Counted from the first letter of the stretch, positions 34,201 through 41,310 are shown. The stretch: 64,000 nt of DNA from Corbicula japonica (GCA_038501625.1 JAZAYU010000009.1:12018396-12082395), one strand, 5' to 3'. Notes: generated by a model from the letters alone, not told the origin. Numbers and translations are program-made.

Positions 34201-36939
34201 AATTGCAGTGGTGCTAATGAATCGGAAGTGGGGGAGTAGAATAATCGCAATGACATCAATTATTATGTCAAAGAAACCATGAGTGCTTACTATGTTCAAA
34301 CTTTGATCATTGACACATTGAATAAAAATCGTATAGTCAGTGTCCCAACCCAATGTTTGTATAATTGATTTTCACTCTCTATGGTTTCTTACTTGGTCTA
34401 AGTTACAAATAATAATGAAGTCCAAGTCCTGGACCAGTATCAGGGCCATTAGTGACACTATGTTGATCTGCTTCTTTATTTTGCTAGTACCTATGTACTT
34501 CATAATTGGTACAATAAATAAATAGATTATACGCATCAAGCTGTGTGTTTTCACCTATTCAGTGCTTCTGCTAAAATCAGGTATGTTAAAAAAATACAAA
34601 AAAAATTATGGCCGGCTAGCTCTCAGGTTGACAGTTTCTGTTTTACTGCCAATTATCAGCCTGCAAACTGCATTCTTTTCAATCCATATAATATGCAGAT
34701 TGAACTGTAATTATTACAAACTGGACTTTTTAAATTTAATAATTATATTCAATTATAATTTCATCCATCTTTAGGATGTGAAGAAAGCCATCTTGGATGA
34801 TGTGATAGCTGTCGGCAAGAAAGGAGGCCTTGCTTCATTTGAGCAGGTATGTTTGATTGTCTTTAGTTGTGTTTTACACTGCAACTCCATTATATCGCGG
34901 ACCTCGGGGTCCAAGCCCGCCAACCGCGATATAAACGGAGTGCGATATAAGTAAATAATCGCGCTAAAACAAGGAGAATTCATTTGTTTTTGCTGTCAGA
35001 TGCATGTTTATCGCGGTGTTGCATAATTAACACGCCGTGAAATCTACAGGTACGTCAGGGAGTACATTCTTTGCTGGAAAAAAATGTTTAAAAAAAAATT
35101 TTGGTCGGTCATGCTCGGCGATGTTAGTTCGTCGTTGTCCATCGTTTACCAGCTTGATATGTCGATGAGCAGGTAATGTCAAAACAATAAACTGTTTTGA
35201 CGTTTCCTGCTCATGCCTATTATGGTTAGCAACTTGCATTAATTGTCGCTAATTTGCGGTTTGTCTCGTGAACGACATTCTGCCAGTACCGAATTAGCTT
35301 GGTGTTTTTTGCACCTATTGTTCGTCACAAGGGGTTTCATGTCAAATCAGAAGCTACAGAATTGTAAAAAAAAACTCATCTATTTTCGTACGTTTGATGT
35401 TAAATTGTATCTGCTGGTGAACATGTACATCGCCTCTTAAATCCCTGCATACAAAATGTAATCAACAGCCTTCGCCGATAATGATGTAATACGACACGGA
35501 AAAAGTGTGCGTTTTGTGAATTTGTCGCCAACGTTGATTTAATCATTTGATCTTTTTTTACCACCCACGAAGAATGAACAAACATATACATTGTCAATGT
35601 ACAAAAAATTGGGATCCACGGACCAAGCGTGATATATTGGATATCGCGATATAACGGAGTTGCAGTGTATAAACAGTCGAACTTCGATGGCTCGAACACC
35701 GTTCACTCAAACACCACCCTTCCCTTGAACAGTTTGTCCGGTCCCGAACTAGAACTCTTAATTTTCTATATTGTTCTACCTCCGATGGCTCAAACTATCC
35801 ATAACTAGAACAGTCGAACACCAATCAAGGTCCCGACAGTTAGTTTTCAATGTTTTTGACATCAATGTTTTTGACACCCTTTGGCTGGAACAGACTGTTG
35901 TGGGTAATCAACAAAGGTGCAAACAAAGGCGAGAAAATGTCTTGCCAATTAGAACGATGCGCTTTTTAAATTAGTCTTGTAAAGAACACATTAAAGCGGA
36001 TGAAAATATCTTGATTGTCGTGTTAATGTATACAACACTAATTATAATTATAAACAAACTTTGTAATTGTTTTGTCGTATTTATAAAATTAATTAGAAAA
36101 TTATGAAGTTTTTTCATGAGTACGTCATGTCGTATTTATTTTTGAATATAAGCTTACAAATTCTAAAATGCGGCTCAAATTAAAATAAGTTCGACAGATG
36201 ATGAACTAGCCATTCAACTTGGTGAAGGACCCGATAACGGAGGGATAGCTAAGTTGGCAGTAAAGAAGACATGCACTAAACGAAAATTGAAAGCAAATCT
36301 CTAGGATTCAAATCAGTGTAATCACAGAGGTTGAAAAGGGGCAAAATAGAGTTTTAATGAGATAGTATATTAATTACATACCAATAAGCAATATTATGAA
36401 TTGTTATGTGTTCGCTTAGTTTAGTGAACAGAAACCCATTCTTACATACCAATCACGGATCGCTCGAACTACCGATGGCTCGAACAAATCTGCAGGTCCC
36501 GTGGAGTTCGAGCCATCGAAGCTTGACTGTACTACCATTATGTGTTATTAGGTTGAAATTAACATTAACATTTAGGGATCTGCATCAACTCCTCCTTAAC
36601 TATCAGGCGGATTTCTCTCAAACTTGCACAGATGATCAAGCAGGATGTGTAGATGATCGTAAAGAAAGGGTTTTTTCTGCAACCATTTTTACCAGAGTTA
36701 GGTCCCTTTGTTTTTACAAATGTTATTGCAGCAGTGGGGGCCTCAGTGTCTGAGGACACTTTCTAGTTTACTCTGATTTTTATGTTACTGATATTTTTCA
36801 GGCCAAGGATATTTACCTGCATGCAGATCTGTTTTCTGTAGAGAATGGACTTCTAACACCAACATTCAAGGCAAAGAGAAATGAACTGAAAATATTCTTC
36901 AAGTCACAAATAGAAGAAATGTACAAAACATTGGATTGA
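823..36939 (+). CDS. ACSL: Long-chain-fatty-acid--CoA ligase, ACSL1/5/6 type (20 exons, gene span)
   Basis: Activates long-chain fatty acids: ATP forms an acyl-AMP, then CoA gives acyl-CoA for lipid synthesis or beta-oxidation. Family members sit on ER or outer mitochondrial membranes. Twenty exons with GT-AG introns join without any frame break into 658 codons plus TGA. Visible motifs are the AMP-binding P-loop YTSGTTGLPKGAM (residues 233-245), the adenine motif GYGQTE (417-422), the fatty-acid signature [12 protein letters not shown] (493-504) and the linker [14 protein letters not shown] with IAPEKIEN (514-535). [16 protein letters not shown] separates ACSL1/5/6 from ACSL3/4. Vertebrate relatives have about 680-700 residues because of an N-terminal membrane segment; here the first exon encodes MGGSTSK instead, with no hydrophobic anchor. 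An in-frame TAA at 796-798 and a good Kozak context (A at -3, G at +4) support the ATG at 823. Other first exons outside the window remain possible. Confidence 0.95.
1447..1582. mobile_element. Palindromic MITE (family P), full copy
   Basis: Near-perfect foldback with about 65 bp arms. It begins ggttataaaactgagcatgg and ends with its complement; the centre is ggcgactggtcgcc. Both arms share the variant GCATGG where other copies read GATTGG. Confidence 0.88.
3128..3185. repeat. (ATT)n microsatellite
   Basis: Run of TTA/ATT triplets, interrupted once. Confidence 0.85.
3909..4008. mobile_element. Palindromic MITE (family P), shortened copy
   Basis: Arms read gattggaaaccagtctcaaa and its complement around a short centre. 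The subterminal part CTGATTGGCTGAAATGG is missing from both arms. Confidence 0.8.
4646..4697. mobile_element. Palindromic MITE (family P), one-arm remnant
   Basis: Only the left arm is present (gggcccaacatcataaaa, then gagatcagtttcaaatctca). No matching right arm follows. Confidence 0.6.
5260..5475. repeat. 41 bp tandem repeat, about five units
   Basis: AGCTTAGACTAAGATAG recurs at 5293, 5334, 5375, 5416 and 5457, exactly 41 bp apart, with TTGCCAAATTCTCCATCTTT between. Near-identical copies in ACSL intron 1. Confidence 0.93.
5768..5882 (+). CDS. ACSL: ACSL exon 2
   Basis: Residues 25-62 plus one base. It corresponds to the region ahead of the AMP-binding domain and includes [16 protein letters not shown], matching the family's conserved YDD..T.YE.FQRG block. 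Acceptor TTTCAG, donor GTAAAC. Confidence 0.88.
5907..6085. mobile_element. TTAA MITE (family T), 3'-incomplete copy
   Basis: Starts TTAACCCTTTACTTAATAGA and holds both GATCCTGATC-type half hairpins; the far TTAA end is lost. It begins 24 bp after ACSL exon 2. Confidence 0.7.
6210..6453. mobile_element. TTAA MITE (family T), full copy
   Basis: TTAA at both ends. The inverted ends read CTCTTTCCTC.. and ..GGAGGAAAGGA. Inside are two hairpins built on GTGTAGATC(C/A)AGATCAGCC and its complement. Confidence 0.85.
8340..8570. mobile_element. TTAA MITE (family T), diverged copy
   Basis: Carries ACTCAATGGATA, GATCCAGATCAGTTGGCACA and GATCCTGATCAGACAGCACA in family order. The terminal TTAA sites have decayed. 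Confidence 0.65.
8960..9075. mobile_element. TTAA MITE (family T), left half
   Basis: TTAATACCCTTTACTCCATA followed by the first hairpin only. Confidence 0.6.
9224..9291 (+). CDS. ACSL: ACSL exon 3
   Basis: Residues 63-85. Contains [10 protein letters not shown] and [10 protein letters not shown], equivalent to the NNGPCLG..P..PYEWLSY.. block of ACSL proteins. The GTAAGT donor leaves phase 0. Confidence 0.93.
9605..11166 (+). mobile_element. Array-bearing hairpin element (family A, Helentron/HINE-like)
   Basis: The 5' hairpin is agctcacctgagc with its arm gctcagggtgagct; a CCGTCGTCCGTCC microsatellite follows, then a tandem array. The 3' end is ctcaggtgagcg plus the hairpin agggccatcatggccct and CTTGTTT. 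There is no coding content. The layout (hairpin, microsatellite, core repeat, 3' hairpin) resembles non-autonomous Helentron elements of molluscs; that assignment is inference. Confidence 0.75.
9681..11110 (+). repeat. 145 bp tandem array, ten units
   Basis: CACTCTAGCGGTCACATTTT-type unit starts fall at 9681, 9826, 9971, 10116, 10261, 10406, 10558, 10703, 10848 and 10993. All steps are 145 bp except one of 152, caused by a 7 bp AACTTGG duplication. Confidence 0.95.
11445..11546 (+). CDS. ACSL: ACSL exon 4
   Basis: Thirty-four codons, residues 86-119, ending [10 protein letters not shown], the counterpart of IGIFAQNRPEW. Both ends are phase 0. Confidence 0.93.
12350..12586. mobile_element. 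TTAA MITE (family T), full copy
   Basis: TTAACCTTTTCCTCGATATA at the left and TATGGAGGAAAGGGTTAA at the right, with both internal hairpins intact. Confidence 0.88.
12930..13163. mobile_element. TTAA MITE (family T), right end intact
   Basis: Ends GGAGTAAAGGGTTAA at 13163. Both hairpins are present; the left terminus is degraded. Confidence 0.7.
13321..13420 (+). CDS. ACSL: ACSL exon 5
   Basis: Residues 120-152. Contains the near-invariant VPLYDTLG block ([12 protein letters not shown]). Acceptor TTTCAG; donor GTGAGA in phase 1. Confidence 0.95.
13553..13632. repeat. Short foldback repeat
   Basis: CAATATTGTTGAACAA is repeated inverted as TTGTTCAACAATATTG, about 80 bp in total with a secondary GACTCACAATC/GAGTGTGAG inverted pair inside. 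No other copy was recognised in the window. Confidence 0.65.
14301..14543. mobile_element. TTAA MITE (family T), full copy
   Basis: TTAAGCCATTCCTCCATAGA at the left and ATGGAGGAAAGGGTTAA at the right, with both hairpins. Confidence 0.86.
15508..15680 (+). CDS. ACSL: ACSL exon 6
   Basis: Residues 153-210, [18 protein letters not shown] onwards, matching the AELSLVFVD..EKAKLLL segment. Ends in phase 0 at GTAAAT. Confidence 0.93.
15915..15992. mobile_element. TTAA MITE (family T), right-end fragment
   Basis: CAGCTGATCTGGATCTACAC through GGAGGAAAGGGTTAA. Confidence 0.65.
16410..16615. mobile_element. TTAA MITE (family T), diverged copy
   Basis: Begins at a TTAA before CCATGGATAT. The GATCAGGATCTGCAC and GATCAGGATCTACACTGG arms are both visible. 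It lies 130 bp upstream of the micro-exon. Confidence 0.65.
16745..16777 (+). CDS. ACSL: ACSL exon 7 (33 nt micro-exon)
   Basis: Eleven codons ([11 protein letters not shown]) between consensus acceptor TTTCAG and donor GTAATT, in phase 0 at both ends. It covers the variable, charged linker before the AMP motif. Skipping it would not shift the frame. Confidence 0.8.
17205..19580 (+). mobile_element. 5'-truncated non-LTR retrotransposon (LINE, CR1/Jockey-like)
   Basis: Lies in ACSL intron 7, sense orientation. The main open frame (17211-18992, read from a TTG because the true start is missing) has the endonuclease-RT linker and then a reverse transcriptase. Visible RT motifs are the NYRPISL block, [13 protein letters not shown] (motif A), [19 protein letters not shown] (motif B) and LFADDTAVY (motif C, FADD). 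The apurinic endonuclease and any first ORF are missing, so the copy is 5' truncated. A frame break near 18955-18965 moves the C-terminal part to the frame of 18934-19203, and a second break near 19203 moves the last part to a frame ending with TAA at 19374. The element ends in a (TAGA)n-like tail near 19562-19577. No clear target duplication was seen. Inactive copy; clade is a best guess. Confidence 0.9.
19953..20004 (+). CDS. ACSL: ACSL exon 8 (AMP-binding motif, first half)
   Basis: Residues 222-238 plus one base. Encodes [12 protein letters not shown], the first half of the AMP-binding P-loop. The intron splits the final Gly codon. Confidence 0.96.
20595..20665 (+). CDS. ACSL: ACSL exon 9 (AMP-binding motif, second half)
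   Basis: Residues 239-262. Continues the P-loop as [13 protein letters not shown]. Donor GTGAGT, phase 0. Confidence 0.96.
20860..21098. mobile_element. TTAA MITE (family T), diverged copy
   Basis: Starts TTAACCCTTAACTCTTTATA and ends TATGGAGTAAAGGGTAAG, with the terminal TTAA mutated to GTAA. Confidence 0.7.
21554..21637 (+). CDS. ACSL: ACSL exon 10
   Basis: Twenty-eight codons, residues 263-290, containing [17 protein letters not shown], the SFLPLAHMFER block of the family. Confidence 0.95.
21915..22113. mobile_element. TTAA MITE (family T), diverged copy
   Basis: TTAACCTTTTACTTCATTGA at the left, then GATCAGGATCTACAC and GATCTGGATCTACACTGG arms. The right end is decayed. Confidence 0.65.
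22213..22912. mobile_element. 700 bp long-inverted-repeat element flanked by TTAA
   Basis: TTAA at 22209-22212 and 22913-22916 flanks GGGCTTACCACACTCCT and its complement AGGAGTGTGGTAAGCCC. Inverted similarity continues for roughly 300 bp inward, for example the TTCATTTGTGCAAAGTTTCA region and the TCAGTATCATTATA region. No coding frame. TTAA targets with GGG ends point to a piggyBac-type transposase (inference). Confidence 0.82.
23019..23153 (+). CDS. ACSL: ACSL exon 11
   Basis: Forty-five codons, residues 291-335. Contains [14 protein letters not shown] and [18 protein letters not shown], both highly conserved in ACSL. Confidence 0.96.
24575..24815. repeat. Dispersed repeat G, copy 1
   Basis: Shares order and sequence with 40900-41310, for example the GGCAGGTAGACA block, GTAGTCCCC..AATTTTAA, CATGAAC/CATGAGC..GGCAATGACAA and AATGATAACTC.TGTTTCACTA. 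Confidence 0.65.
25565..25795. mobile_element. TTAA MITE (family T), diverged copy
   Basis: Contains GTTTACTCCATAGATACA, GATCCAAGTCAGCAGGCACA and ATGGAGTAAAGG. It abuts the stop codon of the TRIM-like pseudogene. Confidence 0.6.
26600..27528 (+). mobile_element. Array-bearing hairpin element (family A, second lineage)
   Basis: The 5' hairpin is agctcacctgtcac with its arm gtgacagggtgagct; a CCGTCCGTCGTCCGT microsatellite and a tandem array follow. The 3' end is ttgacaggtgagcg plus the hairpin agggccaattggccct and CTTGTTT. Inserted within the coding frame of the TRIM-like pseudogene, in its T-rich (AAACAAA on the coding strand) tract. Confidence 0.8.
26688..27494 (+). repeat. 145 bp tandem array, about 5.5 units
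   Basis: GCACTCTAGCGGTC-type unit starts lie at 26688, 26833, 26978, 27123, 27268 and 27413, exactly 145 bp apart. The sequence is diverged from 9681-11110 but alignable (ACTCTAGCGGTC, AAACTTGGTCAG, TCTAGGTCA). Confidence 0.93.
28981..29147 (+). mobile_element. SINE-like retroposon with perfect 13 bp target duplication
   Basis: TCCTGTTCATCGG occurs at 28968-28980 and again at 29148-29160, bracketing a 167 bp body that ends in (AAAC)n. The 3' part (CCGCCGGGATATAACC, CAGGCGTTAAACCCG) has the look of widespread bivalve SINE 3' ends. An internal GGTTGGAGACCC resembles a B-box but a tRNA head is not certain. Confidence 0.82.
29864..30008. mobile_element. Palindromic MITE (family P), full copy
   Basis: Left arm gattataaaactgagattag, right arm ctcaaatctcagttttataa; the arms are more diverged than in the other full copies. 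It ends about 45 bp before ACSL exon 12. Confidence 0.8.
30053..30135 (+). CDS. ACSL: ACSL exon 12
   Basis: Residues 336-362 plus two bases, matching the less conserved helix after PRLLNR. It joins exon 13 across a split Gly codon. The preceding intron 11 is 6.9 kb and holds the TRIM-like pseudogene. Confidence 0.9.
30576..30726 (+). CDS. ACSL: ACSL exon 13
   Basis: Residues 363-413, with [18 protein letters not shown] and the acyl-AMP contact region [16 protein letters not shown]. Confidence 0.96.
30833..31104 (+). mobile_element. Dispersed element F, copy 1
   Basis: Begins with the hairpin TATGCCCCCACAAAGAGGGAGG-CATA and ends GTGGGGGCATCAATGTCCG. The interior (CAAACATGCACAGATGATG, GCAGGATGTGTAGATGATCG) is shared with 36560-36768. 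Confidence 0.7.
31189..31218. repeat. Thirty-base G homopolymer
   Basis: Uninterrupted run of 30 G in ACSL intron 13, within a 31184-31223 G-rich stretch. Its length may be unreliable in any assembly. Confidence 0.9.
31372..31444 (+). CDS. ACSL: ACSL exon 14 (adenine-binding motif)
   Basis: Residues 414-437. Encodes [11 protein letters not shown], the YGQTE adenine/ATP motif with the Glu expected to coordinate magnesium. The donor splits a Gly codon. Confidence 0.96.
31800..31946. mobile_element. TTAA MITE (family T), right half
   Basis: From GGTTATTTCTGACCAAAATG through TATGGAGGAAAGGGTTAA, ending 24 bp before ACSL exon 15. Confidence 0.78.
31970..32058 (+). CDS. ACSL: ACSL exon 15
   Basis: Residues 438-467: [20 protein letters not shown] then [10 protein letters not shown], equivalent to GHVGAPMPCN..KLVDV..MNY. 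A half copy of the TTAA MITE ends only 24 bp before this exon. Confidence 0.96.
32541..32657 (+). CDS. ACSL: ACSL exon 16 (signature motif)
   Basis: Thirty-nine codons, residues 468-506. Contains [16 protein letters not shown] and the fatty-acid signature [12 protein letters not shown]. Confidence 0.97.
33114..33257 (+). CDS. ACSL: ACSL exon 17 (hinge and catalytic linker)
   Basis: Forty-eight codons, residues 507-554. Carries [18 protein letters not shown] followed by IAPEKIEN, the hinge diagnostic for ACSL1/5/6, then [12 protein letters not shown]. Confidence 0.97.
33645..33745. mobile_element. Palindromic MITE (family P), left arm only
   Basis: AATTATAAAACTGAGATTGG, then GAGACCAGTCTC and CATCTGATTG; no right arm. 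Confidence 0.65.
33803..33907 (+). CDS. ACSL: ACSL exon 18
   Basis: Thirty-five codons, residues 555-589, [13 protein letters not shown] onwards: the start of the C-terminal subdomain. Phase 0 at both ends. Confidence 0.95.
34775..34846 (+). CDS. ACSL: ACSL exon 19
   Basis: Twenty-four codons, residues 590-613: [19 protein letters not shown] then ASFEQ, matching DVKKAILEDM..LGK..GL..FEQ. Confidence 0.95.
34877..35667. mobile_element. pogo/Tigger-like non-autonomous element 1
   Basis: TA-flanked, 791 bp. Terminal inverted repeats CACTGCAACTCCATTATATC-GCG and CGCGATATAACGGAGTTGCAGTG differ at one position. No transposase frame. The TIR style (a GCGATATAACGGA core) is typical of pogo/Tigger elements; the superfamily is inferred. 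Confidence 0.78.
35674..36529. mobile_element. pogo/Tigger-like non-autonomous element 2
   Basis: TIR CAGTCGAACTTCGATGGCTC-GAAC versus the complement of GTTCGAGCCATCGAAGCTTG-ACTG, followed by TA. It is 856 bp with no coding frame, and its left end lies 6 bp from the right end of element 1. Confidence 0.78.
36560..36768 (+). mobile_element. Dispersed element F, copy 2 (5' end missing)
   Basis: Shares CTCAAACTTGCACAGATGAT, GCAGGATGTGTAGATGATCG and AGCAGTGGGGGC with 30833-31104. It ends 33 bp before ACSL exon 20. Confidence 0.7.
36802..36939 (+). CDS. ACSL: ACSL exon 20 (stop codon)
   Basis: Residues 614-658 and TGA at 36937-36939. Contains [14 protein letters not shown], the conserved NGLLTPT.KAKR ending. 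The open frame stops normally, so the C-terminus is complete. Confidence 0.96.
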   Translation, partial: AKDIYLHADLFSVENGLLTPTFKAKRNELKIFFKSQIEEMYKTLD

Positions 36940-36983
36940 ATCCACTAGATTAAAAATAAAATGGCTTCATTTGAGCCATGTAC

Positions 36984-37089
36984 CCAAGATTATAAAACTT
37001 AAACTGGAGACCAGACTCAAATCTAAAGCTGATTGGCTGAAATGAGACTCCAATCTAGTCTCCATTCGCAGTTTTATGATCTTGGGCCG
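36984..37089. mobile_element. Palindromic MITE (family P), shortened copy
   Basis: CCAAGATTATAAAACTTAAA on the left and GCAGTTTTATGATCTTGG on the right, in the putative ACSL 3' UTR. Confidence 0.78.
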
Positions 37090-38731
37090 TGGAATGGGAA
37101 CATGTGTTTTGAGAAGCTGGATTCATGATGTCAGGAAACTATATTGCGATAAATTCTATCTATGGCATGAGAAAAGAACTGGTTATTGTTAAAACAGCAT
37201 TGTACAAATCTTTAAAAAGTAGTAACGATTTGACGGTCTTTGAAGAAAATCAGAGACTTTAGAAAAGTATGAATAAAATGAGAAGATGAATTAGACAATT
37301 TAGAAGAAAATGAATGAAAAATTAGGAAAAGAAAATTGAGAATCAAGAAGAATATGTGTTAACAATTAGTGGACAATATCAGTTAATGTAGAAGCAGATG
37401 AAATGAACAATGAGAAGAAAACGGAGATAATTTAGAAGAATATGATGACAAATGATCTGATCAGAGCATGCACAAGACAGATGTTCTTATGGCTACCATC
37501 ATCTATTTATACAATTTCTCTAAACATGTTTTTTCACCATATCAGATAGAAGTGCTATACTGTGTCTAAAACAATGTAATACTCAGAGATTAACAAATTT
37601 TTCAGTATTTTTACCTTCCTAGCACTTGTATATGTTTCTTTAATGGCATTTGTGTATAAAATATTATTTTGTAATACATTAAACCGTGAGGTTCAGCACT
37701 GCTTATTTAATTCTCAATTAATAAACATCAAAATGTGCTTTGATTAGAAATATGATCATCTTCCGTTATGTCGGTGGCTTTATCTTGGCTTGAATATTCA
37801 TAAATTGCAGATCTGGCCCTGTGATAATAAAACTTTATTCATGCTCAACTTGGTTCTATGCTCAAAATTAAATTGCCCAGAAATTTAACAGCCTTCATAA
37901 ATAAGAAATAATAATTGTCTGTTCTACAGTTGTTATTGAGATCAATTACCGTATGTCATATTTTCTGTTTAAAATATTTTATTTCATATAATGAAAGGAA
38001 TTGAAGCCATCAAATTCTCTTGCTCAAATTGAGTTGAGCATGAAGAAGCTTTTATAATCACAGGGCAGGTTTGATAGTTTACTCTGAGATCGATAACAAA
38101 TCCACAACCAAAATGAAGGGAGAAGTAATATGGAAGCAATTGATTTTTTTTCTGTGTTGCAATGTTTAACAAAAGTATTCTAAGCCAAAAAAGGTGTTTT
38201 ATCTTGAAGTCTGATAAAATTATGATTTGCTTTGATCTGTCAGCACCAATTATTACTCTCATGTTATCAAGAGAAAATGGCAATGTTATCAAGAGAAAAT
38301 GGCATCAATTTACTTTCTGATGGCATCATTTGGAGCAAATTTCATTTTGTTTTTGTCTTGTTAACAGATTTTAACTATGTGTGTTTGCTTATTACAGGTA
38401 CTTTTGTTAACTGATTAATCTGCACTCTGTGGGCATTTTGTATGTACACTATACCATGTTCATATGTAAACAAGGAATACATGTATTATTTAATATATAA
38501 TTGTCAATGGAATCCACAAGTTTTACAAAAGATCATATGAAATTGTGTTGATATGCTTCATAATTTACAAATTACCTGTTTATTTTATTTGTTTACCTTA
38601 TTGGCACAGTGTTTATGATTGGTATACTTCTAAATGTTGTCCAGTGAACATTGTCTTTATAACAACAATTATACAAGCTTGTCTTTCAACAAGGACTCAT
38701 GGGATCAAATATTTTCCATCATCAGTTACAT
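37090..38731. other. Intergenic stretch, ACSL 3' side
   Basis: AT-rich DNA likely to hold the ACSL 3' UTR (AATAAA at 37720). A GTTATCAAGAGAAAATGGCA duplication is seen near 38265-38302. No gene recognised. Confidence 0.5.
37720..37725 (+). promoter_or_regulatory. Candidate polyadenylation signal for ACSL
   Basis: AATAAA 781 bp past the stop. A second AATAAA at 36955-36960 is only 16 bp after the stop and would leave almost no 3' UTR. The choice between them cannot be made from sequence. Confidence 0.3.
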
Positions 38732-38940
38732 TTAACCTTTCCTCCATATATATATATGCCTTTTATTGCCTGAGCAAAACGTATGGATCCTGATCAGCTG
38801 GAACATCTGTGCCTTCTGATCAGGATCTAAACCATTTGCTTTTTTATGTATTAGGTCATTTCTGACCAAGAAGTAAACAGAGCATATCCTGATCAGATGG
38901 CACATATTCAATAAAAGGCTTAAAATGGAGGAGAGTTATG
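38732..38940. mobile_element. TTAA MITE (family T), right end decayed
   Basis: Starts TTAACCTTTCCTCCATATAT; both GATCCTGATCAG-type arms are present; the right TTAA is lost. Confidence 0.72.
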
Positions 38941-39529
38941 ATAGATTACATGTATGTTCATTCTTTTGAAAGTTTTCTATTACATTTATATTCCTGACTG
39001 TTTTAGACTTTGTATGCCCGATCATATGATGTTTTGACAAATTGTATGCAGAATATTTAAGTGTATCAATTATGAAAACATTGACATTGGGTGTTCGTCC
39101 GATTTGTGTACTGTTTAAACTCCAGGCTTAAAACTGGAGTGTTTCTAACTTAAATGGAATATTTCAAACATATGTTCAAAACAGCAGTTTCCCTGCTTGA
39201 ATTAGGTAACTATATAAAACTGATAAAACTAAGCCCAGTCATGTTGATTATTTTACAATATGTTATGAATATTGTGATCAAGGCAGCAATGTTTAAATTT
39301 GAATTGTTATAATATTATCAGAACATCACCAGTTTGAAGGGCAAGATTTATCTTCATAAACATATGAGCCACTTACAGAAAAACATGTTTTCTATGTCAG
39401 ATTTTTTTGACAATTTTAGCTGGGGTTTTTTTTTTGGAAGTAATCAACAATTGTCTCCTGCATTTTCTAAGGGATATTATGGAATTTTGTTTTAATTCTT
39501 TCTTACATTATATAAAAAAAATCTACAAA

Positions 39530-40200
39530 CATTTATCAACAGTAATGTTTTAAACTTCATAAGCAGGGATGTTGTCAAAGTATCGACTGTAGTAAACTTC
39601 ATAAACAGGGATGTTGTTAACTTATCAACTCTAGTCAACTTTATAAACAGTAATGTTGTCAACATCATAAACAAGGATGTTGTCAACTTCATAAATAGGA
39701 GTTTTGTCAACTACATAAACAGGGGTGTTGTCAACTACATAAACAGGGATGTTGTCAACTACATAAATAGTAATATTGTCAACTACATTAACAGGGATGT
39801 GGTCAACTACATTAACAGGGATGTTTTCAACTTATCAACTCTAGTAAACTTTATAAACAGTAATGTTGTCAACATCATAAACAAGGATGTTGTCAGCTTC
39901 ATAAATAGGAGTTTTGTCAACTTCATAAACAGGGGTGTTGTCAACTACATAAACAGGGATGTTGTCAACTACATAAATAGTAATATTGTCAACTACATTA
40001 ACAGGGATGTGGTCAACTACATTAACAGGGATGTTTTCAACTACATAAATAAATGTTGTCAACTGCATAAACAGGGATGTGGTCAACTTCATAAACAGTG
40101 ATATTGTCAACTTATGAACTGTAGTCAACTTTATAAACAGTAATGATGTTAATTTTTTCAACTGTAATGTCAACTTTATCAACTGTAATATTGTCTACTC
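39530..40200. repeat. 24 bp minisatellite with 210 bp higher-order repeat
   Basis: Units of the type GTTGTCAACTACATAAACAG-GGAT repeat every 24 bp. A larger block starting CTTATCAACTCTAGT recurs at 39621 and 39831, 210 bp apart. Because 24 is a multiple of 3, long frames stay open on both strands (39799-40101 + and 39841-40182 -); these are taken as by-products, not genes. Confidence 0.9.
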
Positions 40201-40544
40201 ACCTTTTAGGAACAACTCCAGCTTTCAGAAGACACATTTTCATATTGTTTGTTTCTTTAATGCTTTTTATTGTCCGATTATTTTATTTGTTTAACATGAA
40301 CATACTGCTCCTTCAAAATAGTTAGGTGCTTCTATGTTTAGGTCTTAGAATAAACAAGTCATTTGTAATACTATAATGGTAGAAATTAAAAGCAAACAGT
40401 TTATTCCAGTTGCTGCCAAATATAGTATTTTATCTACATTAGTGAATCTGTTCATATTGAAATCTGTTCATTCAGAACCCTCGAATTTACTGTAGACATC
40501 TGTGTAGTGTTTTTTTATGATTCACCATTTACTATATAGATATG

Positions 40545-40728
40545 ACTTTTATGCTTTGGTGTTTATTTTAGATTCAGATCAGCTGGTAGATCTATGTCAT
40601 CTACACTGTATTTAGACCAAGGAGCAAACAGTGAAGATCCAGATCAGACAACACTGATGTCCTGGCTGATCTGAATCTACACTGGTCACCCATGAAATAG
40701 AAATTATATCCACGGAGTAAAGAATTCT
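40545..40728. mobile_element. TTAA MITE (family T), diverged copy
   Basis: GATTCAGATCAGCTGG, GATCCAGATCAGACAACAC and GATCTGAATCTACACTGG arms in family order; ends are decayed. Confidence 0.62.
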
Positions 40729-40894
40729 GTGCTAGATTCCATTTTGTTGCTGTTGTTTATCTTTGTTATTGTCCTAGCAGATTTTTTATTTGTGGTTTCA
40801 ACAAACTAAGCATTATTTTGCCTAGATTAAAACTAATACAAATTAGTGTTCCTTATGATTACTCCAATCATTTATGTTGGGCTTCAAGTAGAAT

Positions 40895-41310
40895 TTTTAT
40901 GATGCCTGCGATAGCAGGTAGACAAATAGGAATCATGTTGTCCAGCGATCCTGTTGTTTGGTGGCAGCAGCCGGTAGTCCCCAATTTTAAACAGGTAACT
41001 CAATGTTGCCTGTAACTTTAACAGTACTTGTCTTATTCACTTAATACCTGGAAGATATCATCTGCATGAGCAAAGCCATTGGTGACAATAAGAATGATAA
41101 CTCTTGTTTCACTAATTTTTTAGTTTATGCCACTTTCAAATGCAATTTTAACATGAACTTTATGTTGCCTTAACTGAAAAAATACTTGTCCTATTCACTT
41201 TAAACTTGGAATGTATCATCTGCATTAACAAAGGCATCAGTGAAAACAAGAACTTTGATTCATATTTCACTACTTTTTTAGTAATGTCCCTTTCAAATGC
41301 ATTTTAGGCA
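40895..41310. repeat. Dispersed repeat G, copy 2 (two internal units)
   Basis: Matches 24575-24815. The part from about 40990 (CAATGTTGCCTG..ACTTGTC..TTCACTT) is repeated in diverged form from about 41150. Confidence 0.62.

Noticed and set aside
39799..40182. Open frames of 100 (+) and 113 (-) codons
   Set aside because: They are translations of a 24 bp tandem repeat on both strands, with no other coding sign.
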